A DNA stretch of 64,000 nt from contig CANMWJ010000002.1 in the NCBI GenBank assembly GCA_947501565.1, positions 248,001-312,000 of the forward strand, given 5' to 3'. This DNA comes from an uncultured Marinobacterium sp. GTDB lineage: Bacteria > Pseudomonadota > Gammaproteobacteria > Pseudomonadales > Balneatricaceae. The position numbers and the translations under genes are program-made. The notes below the pieces were generated by a model. That model worked only from the letters and a program-made list of their open reading frames with translations, was not told the origin of the DNA and searched no databases. Positions 35,294-43,426 of this stretch are shown here, in pieces (within the stretch, counting starts at the first letter, position 1; the number at the start of each line of letters is the position of its first letter).

Positions 35294-35857
35294 ATGTCAA
35301 AAAGCCGAGAGAAATGGGATAGCCGCTACCTCAACAAGCCGGATCAGGCACCTCAGGTGCATAGATTCGTGGAGGCGATGGTGGATCAGCTTAACGCAGG
35401 CAGCGTGCTGGATATCGCGTCGGGTGATGGTGCAGCTGCGCTCTATCTTGCGGCCAATGGCTTTCAGGTTACCGCGACAGATATATCGGGTGAGGGCCTG
35501 AAACGTCTGTCGCGCTTTGCTGCACAAAAGGGAGTAAGTGTCGCAACAGAGGTGATCGATCTTGAGCAAGAGGGTGGGGCATTGTCCACTCTTGGTCAGT
35601 TCGACAACATTGTGATTAGCCTGTACAAACCGGTCGCCGCGCTCTGGCCGGAGCTGGCCGCACATTTGCGTCCGGGCGGTCGCTTGTTGCTCTCTACCTT
35701 TAATCTGAAGCACCATGAACAGAATGGTTTTTCCCGGCGTTTCTGCCTTGAACCGGCCGAGCTTTCTGCTATTCATCCCGCGTTGAAGCTAGTCCAATAC
35801 AGGCAGGATGTCGGCAGCAGCCAGACAATGGATCTCTATCTGTTCGAGCGACTCTGA
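35294..35857 (+). CDS. Class I SAM-dependent methyltransferase
   Basis: 187 residues. SREKWDSRYLNKPDQAP at the start is TehB/methyltransferase-11-like. Motif I VLDIASGDGAAALYLAANG (about 40-58) binds SAM, followed by VTATDISGEGLKRL, FDNIVISLYKPVAA and LRPGGRLLLSTFN. Target unknown. It starts 22 bp after ydiJ and is probably co-transcribed. The ATG at 35294 has GCAGGGTG upstream; a GTG at 35285 is in frame. No substrate clue from context. Confidence 0.85.
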   Translation: MSKSREKWDSRYLNKPDQAPQVHRFVEAMVDQLNAGSVLDIASGDGAAALYLAANGFQVTATDISGEGLKRLSRFAAQKGVSVATEVIDLEQEGGALSTLGQFDNIVISLYKPVAALWPELAAHLRPGGRLLLSTFNLKHHEQNGFSRRFCLEPAELSAIHPALKLVQYRQDVGSSQTMDLYLFERL

Positions 35858-36022
35858 TCTCTTTTCAGAAGATGAGACTGGTTTCCATTTGCCACTCTAA
35901 GGTGGTAGTGCAATTGCACAATAAATGGGTCAGACTAGCGCAGTTTTCAGAGGGGTTATTCCTCTACTGAGCCATAGGGTTTATTAATTACATAATTATT
36001 CAAAAAATCTAAGGAGCACGCT

Positions 36023-36514
36023 GTGGAAGATCTGCTGCCCGAACTCTGCGATCAGTTCCCGGAACTGGTGCAGGTTGTAGAACCGATGTTTGGTAATTTC
36101 GGTGGTCGTGAACGCTTTGGCGGTGAAATCGTTACGCTGAAAGCGTTTGAAGATAACTCTATCGTGCGTGAGCAGGTAGCTTTGCCAGGTGAAGGTAAAG
36201 TTCTGGTTGTCGATGGCGGCGGTTCCATGCGCCGTGCGATGCTGGGTGATATGCTGGCAGAAAAAGCAGCTAAGAACGGCTGGGAAGGCATCATCATCTA
36301 CGGTTGCATCCGTGATGTGAACGCAATCGGTGATCTGGATCTGGGTGTGCAGGCACTGGGAACCCATCCAATGAAGACCGAGAAGCGTGGTCTGGGTGAC
36401 CTGAACGTAGAAGTAACCTTCGGTGGTGTGACTTTCCGTCCAGGTGAATACGTTTATGCAGATAACAACGGTGTTCTGGTCTCTCCACAAAAGCTGGAGC
36501 TGTCTGAAGACTGA
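36023..36514 (+). CDS. rraA: RraA, regulator of ribonuclease E activity
   Basis: 163 residues, the family length. In E. coli RraA binds and inhibits RNase E; relatives are 4-hydroxy-4-methyl-2-oxoglutarate aldolases. Visible are the [12 protein letters not shown] segment, [20 protein letters not shown] (about 60-79) and [20 protein letters not shown] (about 93-112). The GCIRD arginine and aspartate of the aldolase class are present, so catalytic activity cannot be excluded. The start is a GTG with AAGGAG 6 bases upstream. The 165-bp upstream region holds the palindrome GTGCAATTGCAC (35908-35919). Confidence 0.88.
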   Translation: MEDLLPELCDQFPELVQVVEPMFGNFGGRERFGGEIVTLKAFEDNSIVREQVALPGEGKVLVVDGGGSMRRAMLGDMLAEKAAKNGWEGIIIYGCIRDVNAIGDLDLGVQALGTHPMKTEKRGLGDLNVEVTFGGVTFRPGEYVYADNNGVLVSPQKLELSED

Positions 36515-36523
36515 TTCTCTGCT

Positions 36524-36548
36524 GAGTCGGGTGTTTCCCGCCCGACTC
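36524..36548. terminator. GC hairpin between rraA and the convergent small gene
   Basis: GAGTCGGG (36524-36531) pairs with CCCGACTC (36541-36548). It lies 10 bp after the rraA stop and 2 bp before the convergent stop at 36550. There is no T-run on either strand, so it is a terminator-like hairpin of uncertain efficiency. Confidence 0.45.
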
Positions 36549-36549
36549 C

Positions 36550-36753
36550 CTACACTCCCATCATCATACTGATATAGGTTTTTGCTCCGATCCCAAAGAG
36601 CGTCAGGCCGACTATCAACCCAAGAAAGATCAGCTTTCCAATCCTATCTGCTTGAGACTGCAGCGACACATGCCATACGGTCCAGAGCTTCACTAATACC
36701 ATACCGATCAACGCCGCAAATACCCATATCTCTGTGTCACTCCAGACCACCAT
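36550..36753 (-). CDS. Small two-helix membrane protein next to the NO module
   Basis: 67 residues. Two hydrophobic helices, IWVFAALIGMVLVKLWTVWH (about 9-28) and IGKLIFLGLIVGLTLFGIGA (about 38-57), with a polar loop (SLQSQADR). No family recognised. ATG 36753 has AGAGGCGG upstream; a longer frame to 36888 would cover the divergent promoter and is rejected. Its start faces two NsrR-type sites shared with the divergent hemerythrin operon, so it may be a nitric-oxide-responsive membrane protein; this is inference. Confidence 0.65.
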   Translation of the reverse strand: MVVWSDTEIWVFAALIGMVLVKLWTVWHVSLQSQADRIGKLIFLGLIVGLTLFGIGAKTYISMMMGV

Positions 36754-36768
36754 AATGCCGCCTCTTTT

Positions 36769-36791
36769 AAGATGTATTTGAAAAACATGAT
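36769..36791. promoter_or_regulatory. Putative NsrR site 1
   Basis: 11-1-11 architecture: AAGATGTATTT (36769-36779), centre base 36780, AAAAACATGAT (36781-36791). The left half is very close to the NsrR half-site AAGATGCYTTT known from E. coli; the right half is weaker. Sits 16 bp from the start of the minus-strand small gene. Confidence 0.5.
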
Positions 36792-36803
36792 GTGCCGCAC
36801 TAT

Positions 36804-36826
36804 AACATGAAAAATAAATACATGTT
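36804..36826. promoter_or_regulatory. Putative NsrR site 2
   Basis: 11-1-11 architecture: AACATGAAAAA (36804-36814), centre 36815, AAATACATGTT (36816-36826). The TAACATG/CATGTTA ends are perfect inverted repeats. Its centre is 35 bp from that of site 1. It is 61 bp before the plus-strand operon start, in a usual repressor position. Confidence 0.5.
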
Positions 36827-36887
36827 AAAGATCGTTCAGGATACCTTTTCACGTTGACGATCTGTTTTCTGGCAGGGGGCGTAAACA

Positions 36888-37091
36888 ATGCGAGACAAAT
36901 CGAACTATCTTGGTTATCAGAAAGAGCTGGAGCGACAACACCGTGACTGGATGAGCGTGACCGGCAGTACGGTTAATCAACTTAATCGCGTGAACGGTTT
37001 TAAAGGTAGGGCGACCGGAGAGCTGATCCGGCCTAAGCTCATAGAACGTAACGATATCGAGGGGGAGACGCGCCGTGAAACGAGCCGATAA
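36888..37091 (+). CDS. Small basic protein, first gene of the hemerythrin operon
   Basis: 67 residues, charged and soluble, for example YLGYQKELERQHRDWMSVTG then LNRVNGFKGRATGELIRPKL. No family or motif recognised. The 17-bp overlap with the downstream hemerythrin gene and the nearby NsrR-type sites support a real operon member. The ATG has GCAGGGGGCG about 7 bases upstream. It could alternatively be a non-functional upstream reading frame. Confidence 0.5.
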   Translation: MRDKSNYLGYQKELERQHRDWMSVTGSTVNQLNRVNGFKGRATGELIRPKLIERNDIEGETRRETSR

Positions 37092-37455
37092 CCTGGCCCC
37101 TCTAAGCCGGGATCACCATCACGCTCTCGTCGTTGCTAAGCGCCTGCTCTCGCACGCAAGCGATACGGATGATGGAATCCTGCAGGCTTATTGGCGCACC
37201 GCCAGGGCAGATCTGCTGACTGAACTATCAGAACACTTTCGTTGTGAAGAGCACAGCTTTGGCGTTTTGCTGAAAGGAGAGTACAAACAGCGTCTTTTTG
37301 CGGATCACCAGCATCTCTGCGAGCTACTCCTTGAGGATTCCTGTGATGCTGCTTTGCAATTCGCGCGCTGTCTGAAAGCACATGTTCGTTTTGAAGAACG
37401 AGAACTCTTTAACTGGCTTCAGGAACACCACCCCGATCTGGCGCTTGAGGCCTAG
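37075..37455 (+). CDS. Hemerythrin HHE domain protein
   Basis: 126 residues, a single HHE cation-binding domain with diiron ligands. LSRDHHHALVVAKRLL (about 10-25) gives the first histidines, LSEHFRCEEHSF the H-x-x-x-E pair, FADHQHLCELLLE the next, and HVRFEERELFNWL the final H/E set. Small hemerythrins bind oxygen or nitric oxide or protect iron-sulfur centres; it is too short to be the RIC/YtfE repair protein (about 220 residues). The start is a GTG with GGGGAG 8 bases upstream. Followed 29 bp later by a flavoprotein gene and then convergent nsrR. Confidence 0.88.
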   Translation: MKRADNLAPLSRDHHHALVVAKRLLSHASDTDDGILQAYWRTARADLLTELSEHFRCEEHSFGVLLKGEYKQRLFADHQHLCELLLEDSCDAALQFARCLKAHVRFEERELFNWLQEHHPDLALEA

Positions 37456-37484
37456 TTCAGGGTTTACACTGATTGGAGGGTAAG

Positions 37485-38525
37485 ATGATCAAAACCGATG
37501 TCGTCGTTGTGGGTGCAGGCCCGTGCGGCCTGTTTCAGGTATTTGAGCTTGGCCTGCTGGGTATTCGTGCACATGTAGTGGAGGCGCTTCCCTATGCTGG
37601 CGGCCAATGTATCCAGCTGTATCCGGACAAGCCGATCTATGACATTCCAGCGCATCCGGAGATATCCGCACGGAACCTGATCAAACAGCTGCTGGTTCAG
37701 ATCGAACCCTTCAAGCCGCAATTTCACTTCGATCAACGTGTTGTTGCGATGGAACACACACCTGATGATCGCATTCTCTTACGCACAAATGTTGGCACCG
37801 AGTTTGATGCCGGCGCTGTGGTGATCGCTACTGGTGCGGGAGCGATCCGTCCAATCCGGTTGAAAGTTGATGGGATAGATCGTTTTGAAGGAGCGCAGAT
37901 GTTCTATGCCGTGACAGACGTGACACAGCATGCTGGCAAGGATCTGGTCGTCCTGGGGGGCGGAGATTCAGCGCTGGACTGGGCATTACAGCTGCAACCG
38001 CAGGCAAACAGTGTGGTTCTGATCCATCGTTCCGAACGGTTTCGTGCTCAGCCTCACAGTGTAGATCAGGTGCAGGGCCTCTGTGAGGCGATGCAGATGC
38101 AGATGCTGACCGGGCGGGTCACAGACTATGTGGCTGACAAGGAAAAGCTTCAGGCGATTAAGGTGCTTTCACCGGACGGTGTGACACGTACCGTTACCCT
38201 GGACCACCTGCTGGTGTTCTTTGGCTTGTCGCCTGACAGTAAAACTCTGGCACAGTGGCAGCTTGAGACACATCAAAACCAGATTAAAGTGGACACGATG
38301 AGTTTTGAGAGCAGCCGTAAAGGGATCTATGCAGTAGGAGACGGTAATTGGTATCCCGGTAAGAAAAAACTGATTCTAAGCGGTTTTCATGAAGCTGCAT
38401 TAGCTGCCTTTGCAATTAAAGAGCAGCTAACACCCGGTGAGAAGGTTTATCTGCAGTACACCACAACCAGTCCGGCATTGCATAAGCGCTTGGGTGTGGC
38501 GCCAGATATCAGCGATCTGTATTGA
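37485..38525 (+). CDS. Ferredoxin-NADP reductase-type flavoprotein (TrxR-like)
   Basis: 346 residues. N-terminal FAD Rossmann motif VVVVGAGPCGLFQVFELGLL (about 7-26), GGQCIQLYPDKPIYDIPAHP (about 43-62), NADPH motif LGGGDSALDWAL (about 162-173). The C-terminal FAD segment is AVGDGNWYPGKKKLILSGFH (about 285-304). There is no CxxC redox pair in the NADPH domain, so it is the thioredoxin-reductase-like FNR rather than a thioredoxin reductase. It probably reduces ferredoxin or the neighbouring hemerythrin; the latter is inference. ATG 37485 follows GGAGG; a TTG 12 bases upstream is unlikely. Confidence 0.9.
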   Translation: MIKTDVVVVGAGPCGLFQVFELGLLGIRAHVVEALPYAGGQCIQLYPDKPIYDIPAHPEISARNLIKQLLVQIEPFKPQFHFDQRVVAMEHTPDDRILLRTNVGTEFDAGAVVIATGAGAIRPIRLKVDGIDRFEGAQMFYAVTDVTQHAGKDLVVLGGGDSALDWALQLQPQANSVVLIHRSERFRAQPHSVDQVQGLCEAMQMQMLTGRVTDYVADKEKLQAIKVLSPDGVTRTVTLDHLLVFFGLSPDSKTLAQWQLETHQNQIKVDTMSFESSRKGIYAVGDGNWYPGKKKLILSGFHEAALAAFAIKEQLTPGEKVYLQYTTTSPALHKRLGVAPDISDLY

Positions 38526-38937
38526 TCAGATTTACCTGCATCTCAGGTTTATCCAGCATATCAGCCAACGTGTACTGTCTGAGGGCATCCATAAACGCCT
38601 TTTGTGCTTCCCCGAACGCCTGTTGAAGTGTGCAGAAGCCGGTCAGTTTACAGGCTTGTCGACCACAATCGACGAGTGGGCCTGCGCCTTCGGACTGAGA
38701 CACAATATCGCCGATATTAATATCCATCGGGGCTTTGGCCAGGCGAATACCGCCGTTTTTGCCACGGAAGGTCTCTAAATGACCAGACTTGGACAGTGCA
38801 TGGACGACCTTGCGTAGGTGTTCCACAGAAATCTCGTAAAAACCAGCGATCTCAGACAGGGTTGTCAGGCGGTCGTCATTAACGGCGGTATATAGCAGAA
38901 CACGCAGTGTGTAATCAGTAAAACGGCTTAGTTGCAT
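38509..38937 (-). CDS. nsrR: Rrf2-family NO-sensing repressor NsrR
   Basis: 142 residues. Winged HTH at 1-60 (MQLSRFTDYTLRVLLYTAVN, ISVEHLRKVVHALSK), the RGKNGGIRLAK wing (about 59-69) and the iron-sulfur cysteine set C-x4-C-x5-C in VDCGRQACKLTGFC (about 89-102). That spacing is as in E. coli NsrR and differs from IscR. NsrR senses nitric oxide through its cluster and represses detoxification genes. The stop overlaps the convergent flavoprotein stop by 17 bp. NsrR-type sites sit at the head of the convergent operon. AAGG lies 5 bases before the ATG. Confidence 0.9.
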   Translation of the reverse strand: MQLSRFTDYTLRVLLYTAVNDDRLTTLSEIAGFYEISVEHLRKVVHALSKSGHLETFRGKNGGIRLAKAPMDINIGDIVSQSEGAGPLVDCGRQACKLTGFCTLQQAFGEAQKAFMDALRQYTLADMLDKPEMQVNLINTDR

Positions 38938-39842
38938 ATCAACCTTAGCTCCAAAGGGACGGGTAAAATATACGTAAGCTGATGGGGGACTGCAAGTTTG
39001 TGCAGGTATTTAAATAGTCGAAAATGGGTAAAGGGTTTTGTTTGAAATCTTTTTGAAAGTGATTTTTGAGAACGCTTCTTGTTTGCAGGATTAACCCCAT
39101 TAATTAAAGGTTGAATTTCGAACAGTCCTCAAATTCAGGAGAGCTTTTCCCGCTGAAAGAGCTATGGCGCAAATGTCGCCATTGTACCGCCAGTTCGGCT
39201 TTTGCGACAGTTTATTGATTGATCACTCTTTTATTGCTTCGTTTACTCTCGTTTATGTGATGCGTTGTGACTTATTTAAAAATCGTATGTTTTAAATAAG
39301 TATTTTTGTTTTTGGGGTGTCTTAAAGACCGTTGGGTTCATTATTAATACTAATCTTTTGTGTGGTTTTATAAGCGTGATATTCGTGTTTTTTTGTTAAT
39401 AGAATGAGCGTGCTGGTTTTTGTTTTAGATTGCTTGTTGAACAGGTTGGGCGTTAATTGCCTTATTGTTTATTAAAAAATCTATAGTGGGTTGCTGTTAA
39501 CTTATTGAGCGTATATTAAGAAATATACTGTTGTGATGGGGCCGCCAGGTATACGTAAGACGCGCCATTGCGTTTGAAATGGTTGAATTTTCCATCTACT
39601 CATATACGACTAATTGTTGATCTACAGGTAATAATGAATACCCTGCTTTTTCAGAAGGGGCGTGTATGGTCGGATAATTAACCGGGCATTCTGGTTCTGT
39701 TTTCTATATAATGCTTTGCCATCTTTTTACGCGTTTTTATCGGTACAGTTTTCACCGGTAAAAGAATAATTGCCACGCAGGGATATGGATAAGGGGAGTC
39801 TCTGGCTCCGCTGTAGCCCTGAACAACTTGAGTTCAGATAAG
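38938..39842. other. 905-bp AT-rich non-coding region
   Basis: No supported gene in a stretch clearly richer in A+T than its neighbours, with poly-T tracts. It contains the perfect 12-bp AT inverted repeat at 39270-39301 and the pair TGTCGC/GCGACA at roughly 39173-39208. Right before the GTPase gene lies a small hairpin CTGAAC/GTTCAG (39819-39837). It should hold the nsrR promoter on the left and a long leader or promoter for the GTPase gene on the right. Confidence 0.55.
39270..39301. repeat. Perfect AT-rich inverted repeat
   Basis: ACTTATTTAAAA (39270-39281) and TTTTAAATAAGT (39290-39301), exact complements with an 8-base loop. It has the look of a protein-binding site or a weak AT hairpin in a non-coding region. 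Confidence 0.55.
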
Positions 39843-40436
39843 ATGGAAAATAAGAAGATAATCTTTATCGGCCCTGTAGGGGCGGGTAAGACCAGTGCAA
39901 TTCAAGTCGTAAGCGAGATCGAGTGCGTCGCTACTGAAGCTAAGATCTCTGAAAAAACCGATGTTGCCAAGGAAACCACGACAGTCGCGATCGATTACGG
40001 ACGTGTAACGACTAGCGGTGATGTAAAAGCACACCTGTACGGCGCTCCGGGTCAGTCACGTTTCGATTTCATGTGGGATATGTTGAGTGAGCAGATTGCA
40101 CACGATGCAGATGGCGTGGTGATGATGCTGGATAACGCCCGTGAATGTCCTCAGTCCGACCTGAAATACTATCTGGACGCGTTCTCTCGTTTGATCGAAG
40201 GTAAACAGCTGGTAATCGGTGTTACCCGTTCCGATATTCAGGCAAGCCCTGCGGTATCGGACTATGAGCAGTGGCTTTCTGAGCTGAATGTAGACGCGCC
40301 GGTTCAGTTTGTAGATGCACGTAACTCCAGTGCGGTGTACGGTCTGGTTGAAGCGATCGTCGGTCCTGTTAAGCAGCAGTCCGTGTCTGGCATGCCGCAC
40401 GCCAGCGCAGGCTCAGGTGCACAGCTAGGCGCTTAA
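39843..40436 (+). CDS. MglA/Ras-like small GTPase
   Basis: 197 residues. P-loop FIGPVGAGKTSAIQ (about 8-21), a switch region with conserved threonines (AKETTTVAIDYG), and a G3-like segment LYGAPGQSRFDFMW that lacks the usual aspartate. VIGVTRSDIQ fills the G4 position. Prokaryotic small GTPases of this kind control polarity, motility or pili; MglA in Myxococcus is the best known. No roadblock/LC7 partner is adjacent. The ATG at 39843 is preferred over an in-frame TTG at 39828; neither has a strong ribosome site, and a hairpin lies just before the ATG. Confidence 0.78.
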   Translation: MENKKIIFIGPVGAGKTSAIQVVSEIECVATEAKISEKTDVAKETTTVAIDYGRVTTSGDVKAHLYGAPGQSRFDFMWDMLSEQIAHDADGVVMMLDNARECPQSDLKYYLDAFSRLIEGKQLVIGVTRSDIQASPAVSDYEQWLSELNVDAPVQFVDARNSSAVYGLVEAIVGPVKQQSVSGMPHASAGSGAQLGA

Positions 40437-40601
40437 GTCAGACAGCCTGCTCTAAAAGCGTCGACACAGCTCGGCGCTTCTCTCTTCCCCGCAGTTCTTT
40501 CCTGCTTAGATACCCGTCATCAGTGTTGAACCCGATTCTTGGGGTTTATCCCGAATCCCTACTGGGTATCGCTGAGTATGCCAGATATCTATAACGCGTA
40601 G

Positions 40602-40629
40602 GTTGGTGACGAGCGCAGCGACTCCCAAC
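40602..40629. repeat. Candidate REP-like interspersed repeat
   Basis: GTTGG (40602-40606) and CCAAC (40625-40629) flank GTGACGAGCGCAGCGACT-like sequence. The form resembles the GTTGGTGxxGAxCGxAGxGA-type repeats found between genes in many proteobacteria, here degenerate. Single copy in this window; the identification is by resemblance only. Confidence 0.35.
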
Positions 40630-40677
40630 GACAGCAAACCTATTGGTCGCTCAATGCCATATTCGGAAATGGACCAT

Positions 40678-40703
40678 AAAAAACCCGCATTTGCGGGTTT
40701 TTT
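40678..40703. terminator. Bidirectional intrinsic terminator
   Basis: AAAAAACCCGCA (40678-40689) pairs with TGCGGGTTTTTT (40692-40703) around a 2-base loop. It sits between the GTPase gene (stop 40436, plus) and paaK (stop 40735, minus) and can end both transcripts. The rest of 40437-40734 holds only the REP-like repeat. Confidence 0.88.
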
Positions 40704-40734
40704 ATAGAGTTTGATTGCGTAAAAAGCGGGGTGC

Positions 40735-42033
40735 TTAGCGATTATCGAATACGCGCTTCGCTTTGCCTTCAGAGCGCGGTAGGCCGCCTGTCTCAACGAT
40801 TTCGATCTTGGTGCTGATACCCACCACGGACTTGATGTGGTGTGCCAACTCTTTGCTGACCTGATCCTGTGGCGCGCTCTGCGCTTCGACAGTCAGCTCC
40901 ACCTTCACCAGTACCTTGTCCAGGTTGCCCTCTTTGGTCACCACGATCTCGTAGTGAGGCGCCAGCGCAGGGATCTTCAGGATCTGTTCTTCGATCTGGG
41001 TCGGGAACACGTTCACACCACGGATGATCATCATGTCGTCGGAACGACCGGTGATCTTGTCGATACGGCGCATCGGGCGTGCCGTGCCTGGTAGCAGGCG
41101 GGTCAGGTCGCGGGTACGGTAACGGATGATCGGCAGTGCTTCTTTGGTCAGGGAGGTGAAGACCAGCTCACCGTATTCGCCGTCCGGCAGTACTTCACCG
41201 GTGTTCGGATCGATGATCTCTGGGTAGAAGTGGTCTTCCCAGATGGTAGGGCCATCTTTGGTTTCGATACACTCCTGTGCTACACCCGGCCCCATCACCT
41301 CGGACAGGCCGTAGATGTCGACCGCGTCGATACCCAGACGTCCTTCGATGTTCCTACGCATCTCGTCGGTCCACGGCTCAGCGCCGAAGATACCCAGACG
41401 CAGCGCCAGTTTTTCCGGATCAACGTTCTGGCGTTCCATCTCGTCGATCAGGTTTAGCATGTAAGACGGGGTCACCATGATGATATCCGGATCGAAGTCC
41501 TGAATCAGCTGGACCTGCTTCTCGGTCTGACCGCCAGACATTGGGATAACTGTACAGCCCAGACGCTCAGCGCCATAGTGTGCGCCCATACCGCCGGTGA
41601 ACAGGCCATAACCGTAGGAGATGTGAACCTTGTCGCCGTAGTGGCCGCCTGCAGCACGGATAGAACGGGCAACAACATCAGCCCAAGTATCGATGTCGTT
41701 CTGGGTGTAACCCACAACGGTTGGCTTACCGGTCGTGCCGGAAGAGGCGTGTACACGTACCACTTCGTTCATCGGTACCGCGAAGGAATCGAACGGGTAC
41801 GCATCGCGCAGGTAGGCTTTGGTGGTGAACGGGAAGTTTTTCAGGTCTTCGAGGGAGTGCAGTTCATACGGGTGCACGCCTTTTTCGTCACACATCGCTT
41901 TGTAGGCGGGGACGTTGTTGTAGGCGTGGGCCACACTCCACTGCATACGTTTCAGCTGCAGGGCGCGCAGCTCGTCGATGCTGGCGGTTTCGATCGGATC
42001 AAGCGCGCTGCGTAGGATGTTGTCATTGTGCAT
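40735..42033 (-). CDS. paaK: Phenylacetate-CoA ligase PaaK
   Basis: 432 residues. Activates phenylacetate with ATP and CoA to phenylacetyl-CoA, the entry step of the aerobic paa pathway. The AMP-binding loop is HASSGTTGKPTVVGYTQND (about 94-112), with YGYGLFTGGMGAHYGAERLG, IYGLSEVMGPGVAQEC (about 240) and the C-terminal hinge RYRTRDLTRLLPG then GRSDDMMIIRGVNVFPTQIEE. All are typical of PaaK. Downstream of paaFGHIJ but 170 bp apart with a terminator-like hairpin, so it may have its own promoter. AGGAC lies 12 bases before the ATG. Confidence 0.94.
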   Translation of the reverse strand: MHNDNILRSALDPIETASIDELRALQLKRMQWSVAHAYNNVPAYKAMCDEKGVHPYELHSLEDLKNFPFTTKAYLRDAYPFDSFAVPMNEVVRVHASSGTTGKPTVVGYTQNDIDTWADVVARSIRAAGGHYGDKVHISYGYGLFTGGMGAHYGAERLGCTVIPMSGGQTEKQVQLIQDFDPDIIMVTPSYMLNLIDEMERQNVDPEKLALRLGIFGAEPWTDEMRRNIEGRLGIDAVDIYGLSEVMGPGVAQECIETKDGPTIWEDHFYPEIIDPNTGEVLPDGEYGELVFTSLTKEALPIIRYRTRDLTRLLPGTARPMRRIDKITGRSDDMMIIRGVNVFPTQIEEQILKIPALAPHYEIVVTKEGNLDKVLVKVELTVEAQSAPQDQVSKELAHHIKSVVGISTKIEIVETGGLPRSEGKAKRVFDNR

Positions 42034-42171
42034 CGTTATTATTGTCCTGTTGTTAGGGGCCTGCTAACAAGTCCGAGACTTTCTCTGCGAACGATAAAAC
42101 TGCAATCTGTTCTGTCAGGCAGTTCCCTTTTGTTTGTAGTTATCTCAGAACTCACCGTCTCTGGGAACGAA

Positions 42172-42194
42172 AGAGGGGGCATCATGCCCCCTCT
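42172..42194 (-). terminator. Terminator-like hairpin after paaJ
   Basis: AGAGGGGGCA (42172-42181) pairs with TGCCCCCTCT (42185-42194), loop TCA, 10 bp after the paaJ stop. On the minus strand only a short T-run follows (TTTCG), so termination may be partial. Confidence 0.6.
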
Positions 42195-42203
42195 GTATCT
42201 TGC

Positions 42204-43412
42204 TTATACTCGCTCAATGATGAGCGCAATGCCCTGACCGACACCAATACACATGGTGCAGAGTGCATAGCGGCCACCGGTGCGATGTAACTGGTACATC
42301 GCCGTTGTCACCAAACGTGCGCCACTTGCGCCCAGGGGATGACCCAGGGAGATCGCGCCGCCGTTTGGATTCACCTGTGCTGCGTCATCGGGCAGGCCCA
42401 GATCACGCATTACCGCCAACCCCTGCGAGGCAAAGGCTTCGTTCAGTTCGATCACATCCATCTGATCCAGGGTCAGACCCGCTTTCTCCAGCACTTTCTT
42501 GGATGCCGGCGCAGGACCGAAGCCCATGATGCGCGGCTCAAGACCCGCTGTCGCCATCGCCACAACGCGTGCTTTTGGCGTCAGGCCGTTCTTCTCGGCT
42601 GCTTCTTTAGAGGCAATCAGCAGGGCGCAGGCACCGTCGTTTACACCGGACGCGTTACCCGCCGTCACGGAACCGCCTTCGCGGAACGGTGCGCGCAGTT
42701 TTGCCAGACCTTCCAGCGTCGTGGACGCGCGTGGGTGCTCGTCGGTATCAACGACCAGATCGTCGCCTTTACGCTGTGGAATGGTGACCGGGCAGATCTC
42801 TTCGTTAAACAGGCCCGATTCCATCGCAGCCGCGGTTTTCTGCTGACTGCGGAATGCGAACAGATCCTGATCTTCACGGGAGATGTTGAAATCTTCCGCG
42901 ACGTTCTCAGCCGTTTCCGGCATAGAGTCCACACCGTACTCCGCTTTCATCTTCTTGTTGATGAAGCGCCAGCCGATGGTGGTGTCGTAGAGGCCGTTCG
43001 GGTTACGGGAGAATGCGGATTCCGCTTTACCCATCACGAACGGGGCACGGGACATGGATTCACAACCACCGGCGATCATCAGGTCGGTTTCACCGGCCTT
43101 GATCGCACGCGCCGCCATACCGATGGCATCCATACCGGAGCCACACAGGCGGTTGATCGTGGTACCTGGAACAGAGGTTGGCAGACCCGCCAGCAGGGCA
43201 GACATACGCGCGACGTTACGGTTGTCTTCACCTGCCTGGTTGGCGTTGCCGTAGATGATGTCGTCTACAGATGACCAATCGACATTAGGGTTGCGTTCCA
43301 TCAACGCCTTCAGCGGCACTGCACCCAGGTCGTCAGCACGTACGGAGGACAAACCACCGCCGTAACGACCGAAAGGGGTGCGGATCGCATCGCAAATATA
43401 GGCATCTTTCAT
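42204..43412 (-). CDS. paaJ: 3-oxoadipyl-CoA thiolase PaaJ
   Basis: 402 residues, thiolase family. Cleaves 3-oxoadipyl-CoA to succinyl-CoA and acetyl-CoA, the last step of phenylacetate breakdown, and can share its role with beta-ketoadipate pathway PcaF. The active cysteine is in [20 protein letters not shown] (about 90), with [13 protein letters not shown], the histidine in [20 protein letters not shown] (about 355) and the second cysteine in [18 protein letters not shown]. The start at 43412 has AGGAG 8 bases upstream; a GTG three codons earlier is in frame. Starts 14 bp after paaI. Confidence 0.93.
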   Translation of the reverse strand: MKDAYICDAIRTPFGRYGGGLSSVRADDLGAVPLKALMERNPNVDWSSVDDIIYGNANQAGEDNRNVARMSALLAGLPTSVPGTTINRLCGSGMDAIGMAARAIKAGETDLMIAGGCESMSRAPFVMGKAESAFSRNPNGLYDTTIGWRFINKKMKAEYGVDSMPETAENVAEDFNISREDQDLFAFRSQQKTAAAMESGLFNEEICPVTIPQRKGDDLVVDTDEHPRASTTLEGLAKLRAPFREGGSVTAGNASGVNDGACALLIASKEAAEKNGLTPKARVVAMATAGLEPRIMGFGPAPASKKVLEKAGLTLDQMDVIELNEAFASQGLAVMRDLGLPDDAAQVNPNGGAISLGHPLGASGARLVTTAMYQLHRTGGRYALCTMCIGVGQGIALIIERV

Positions 43413-43426
43413 CAGATTCACTCCTG

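Noticed and set aside
36754-36888. Extension of the minus-strand small membrane gene to 36888
   Set aside because: It would run through the NsrR-type sites and divergent promoter; ATG 36753 has its own ribosome site and begins just before the first helix.
39164-39295. A 43-residue plus-strand frame in the AT-rich gap, preceded by AAAGAGCT
   Set aside because: Short, no motif, ends inside the AT inverted repeat, and codon use unlike neighbours; not enough to call a gene.
42339-43274. A 311-residue plus-strand frame opposite paaJ
   Set aside because: Antisense of a conserved thiolase; no start context or domain.
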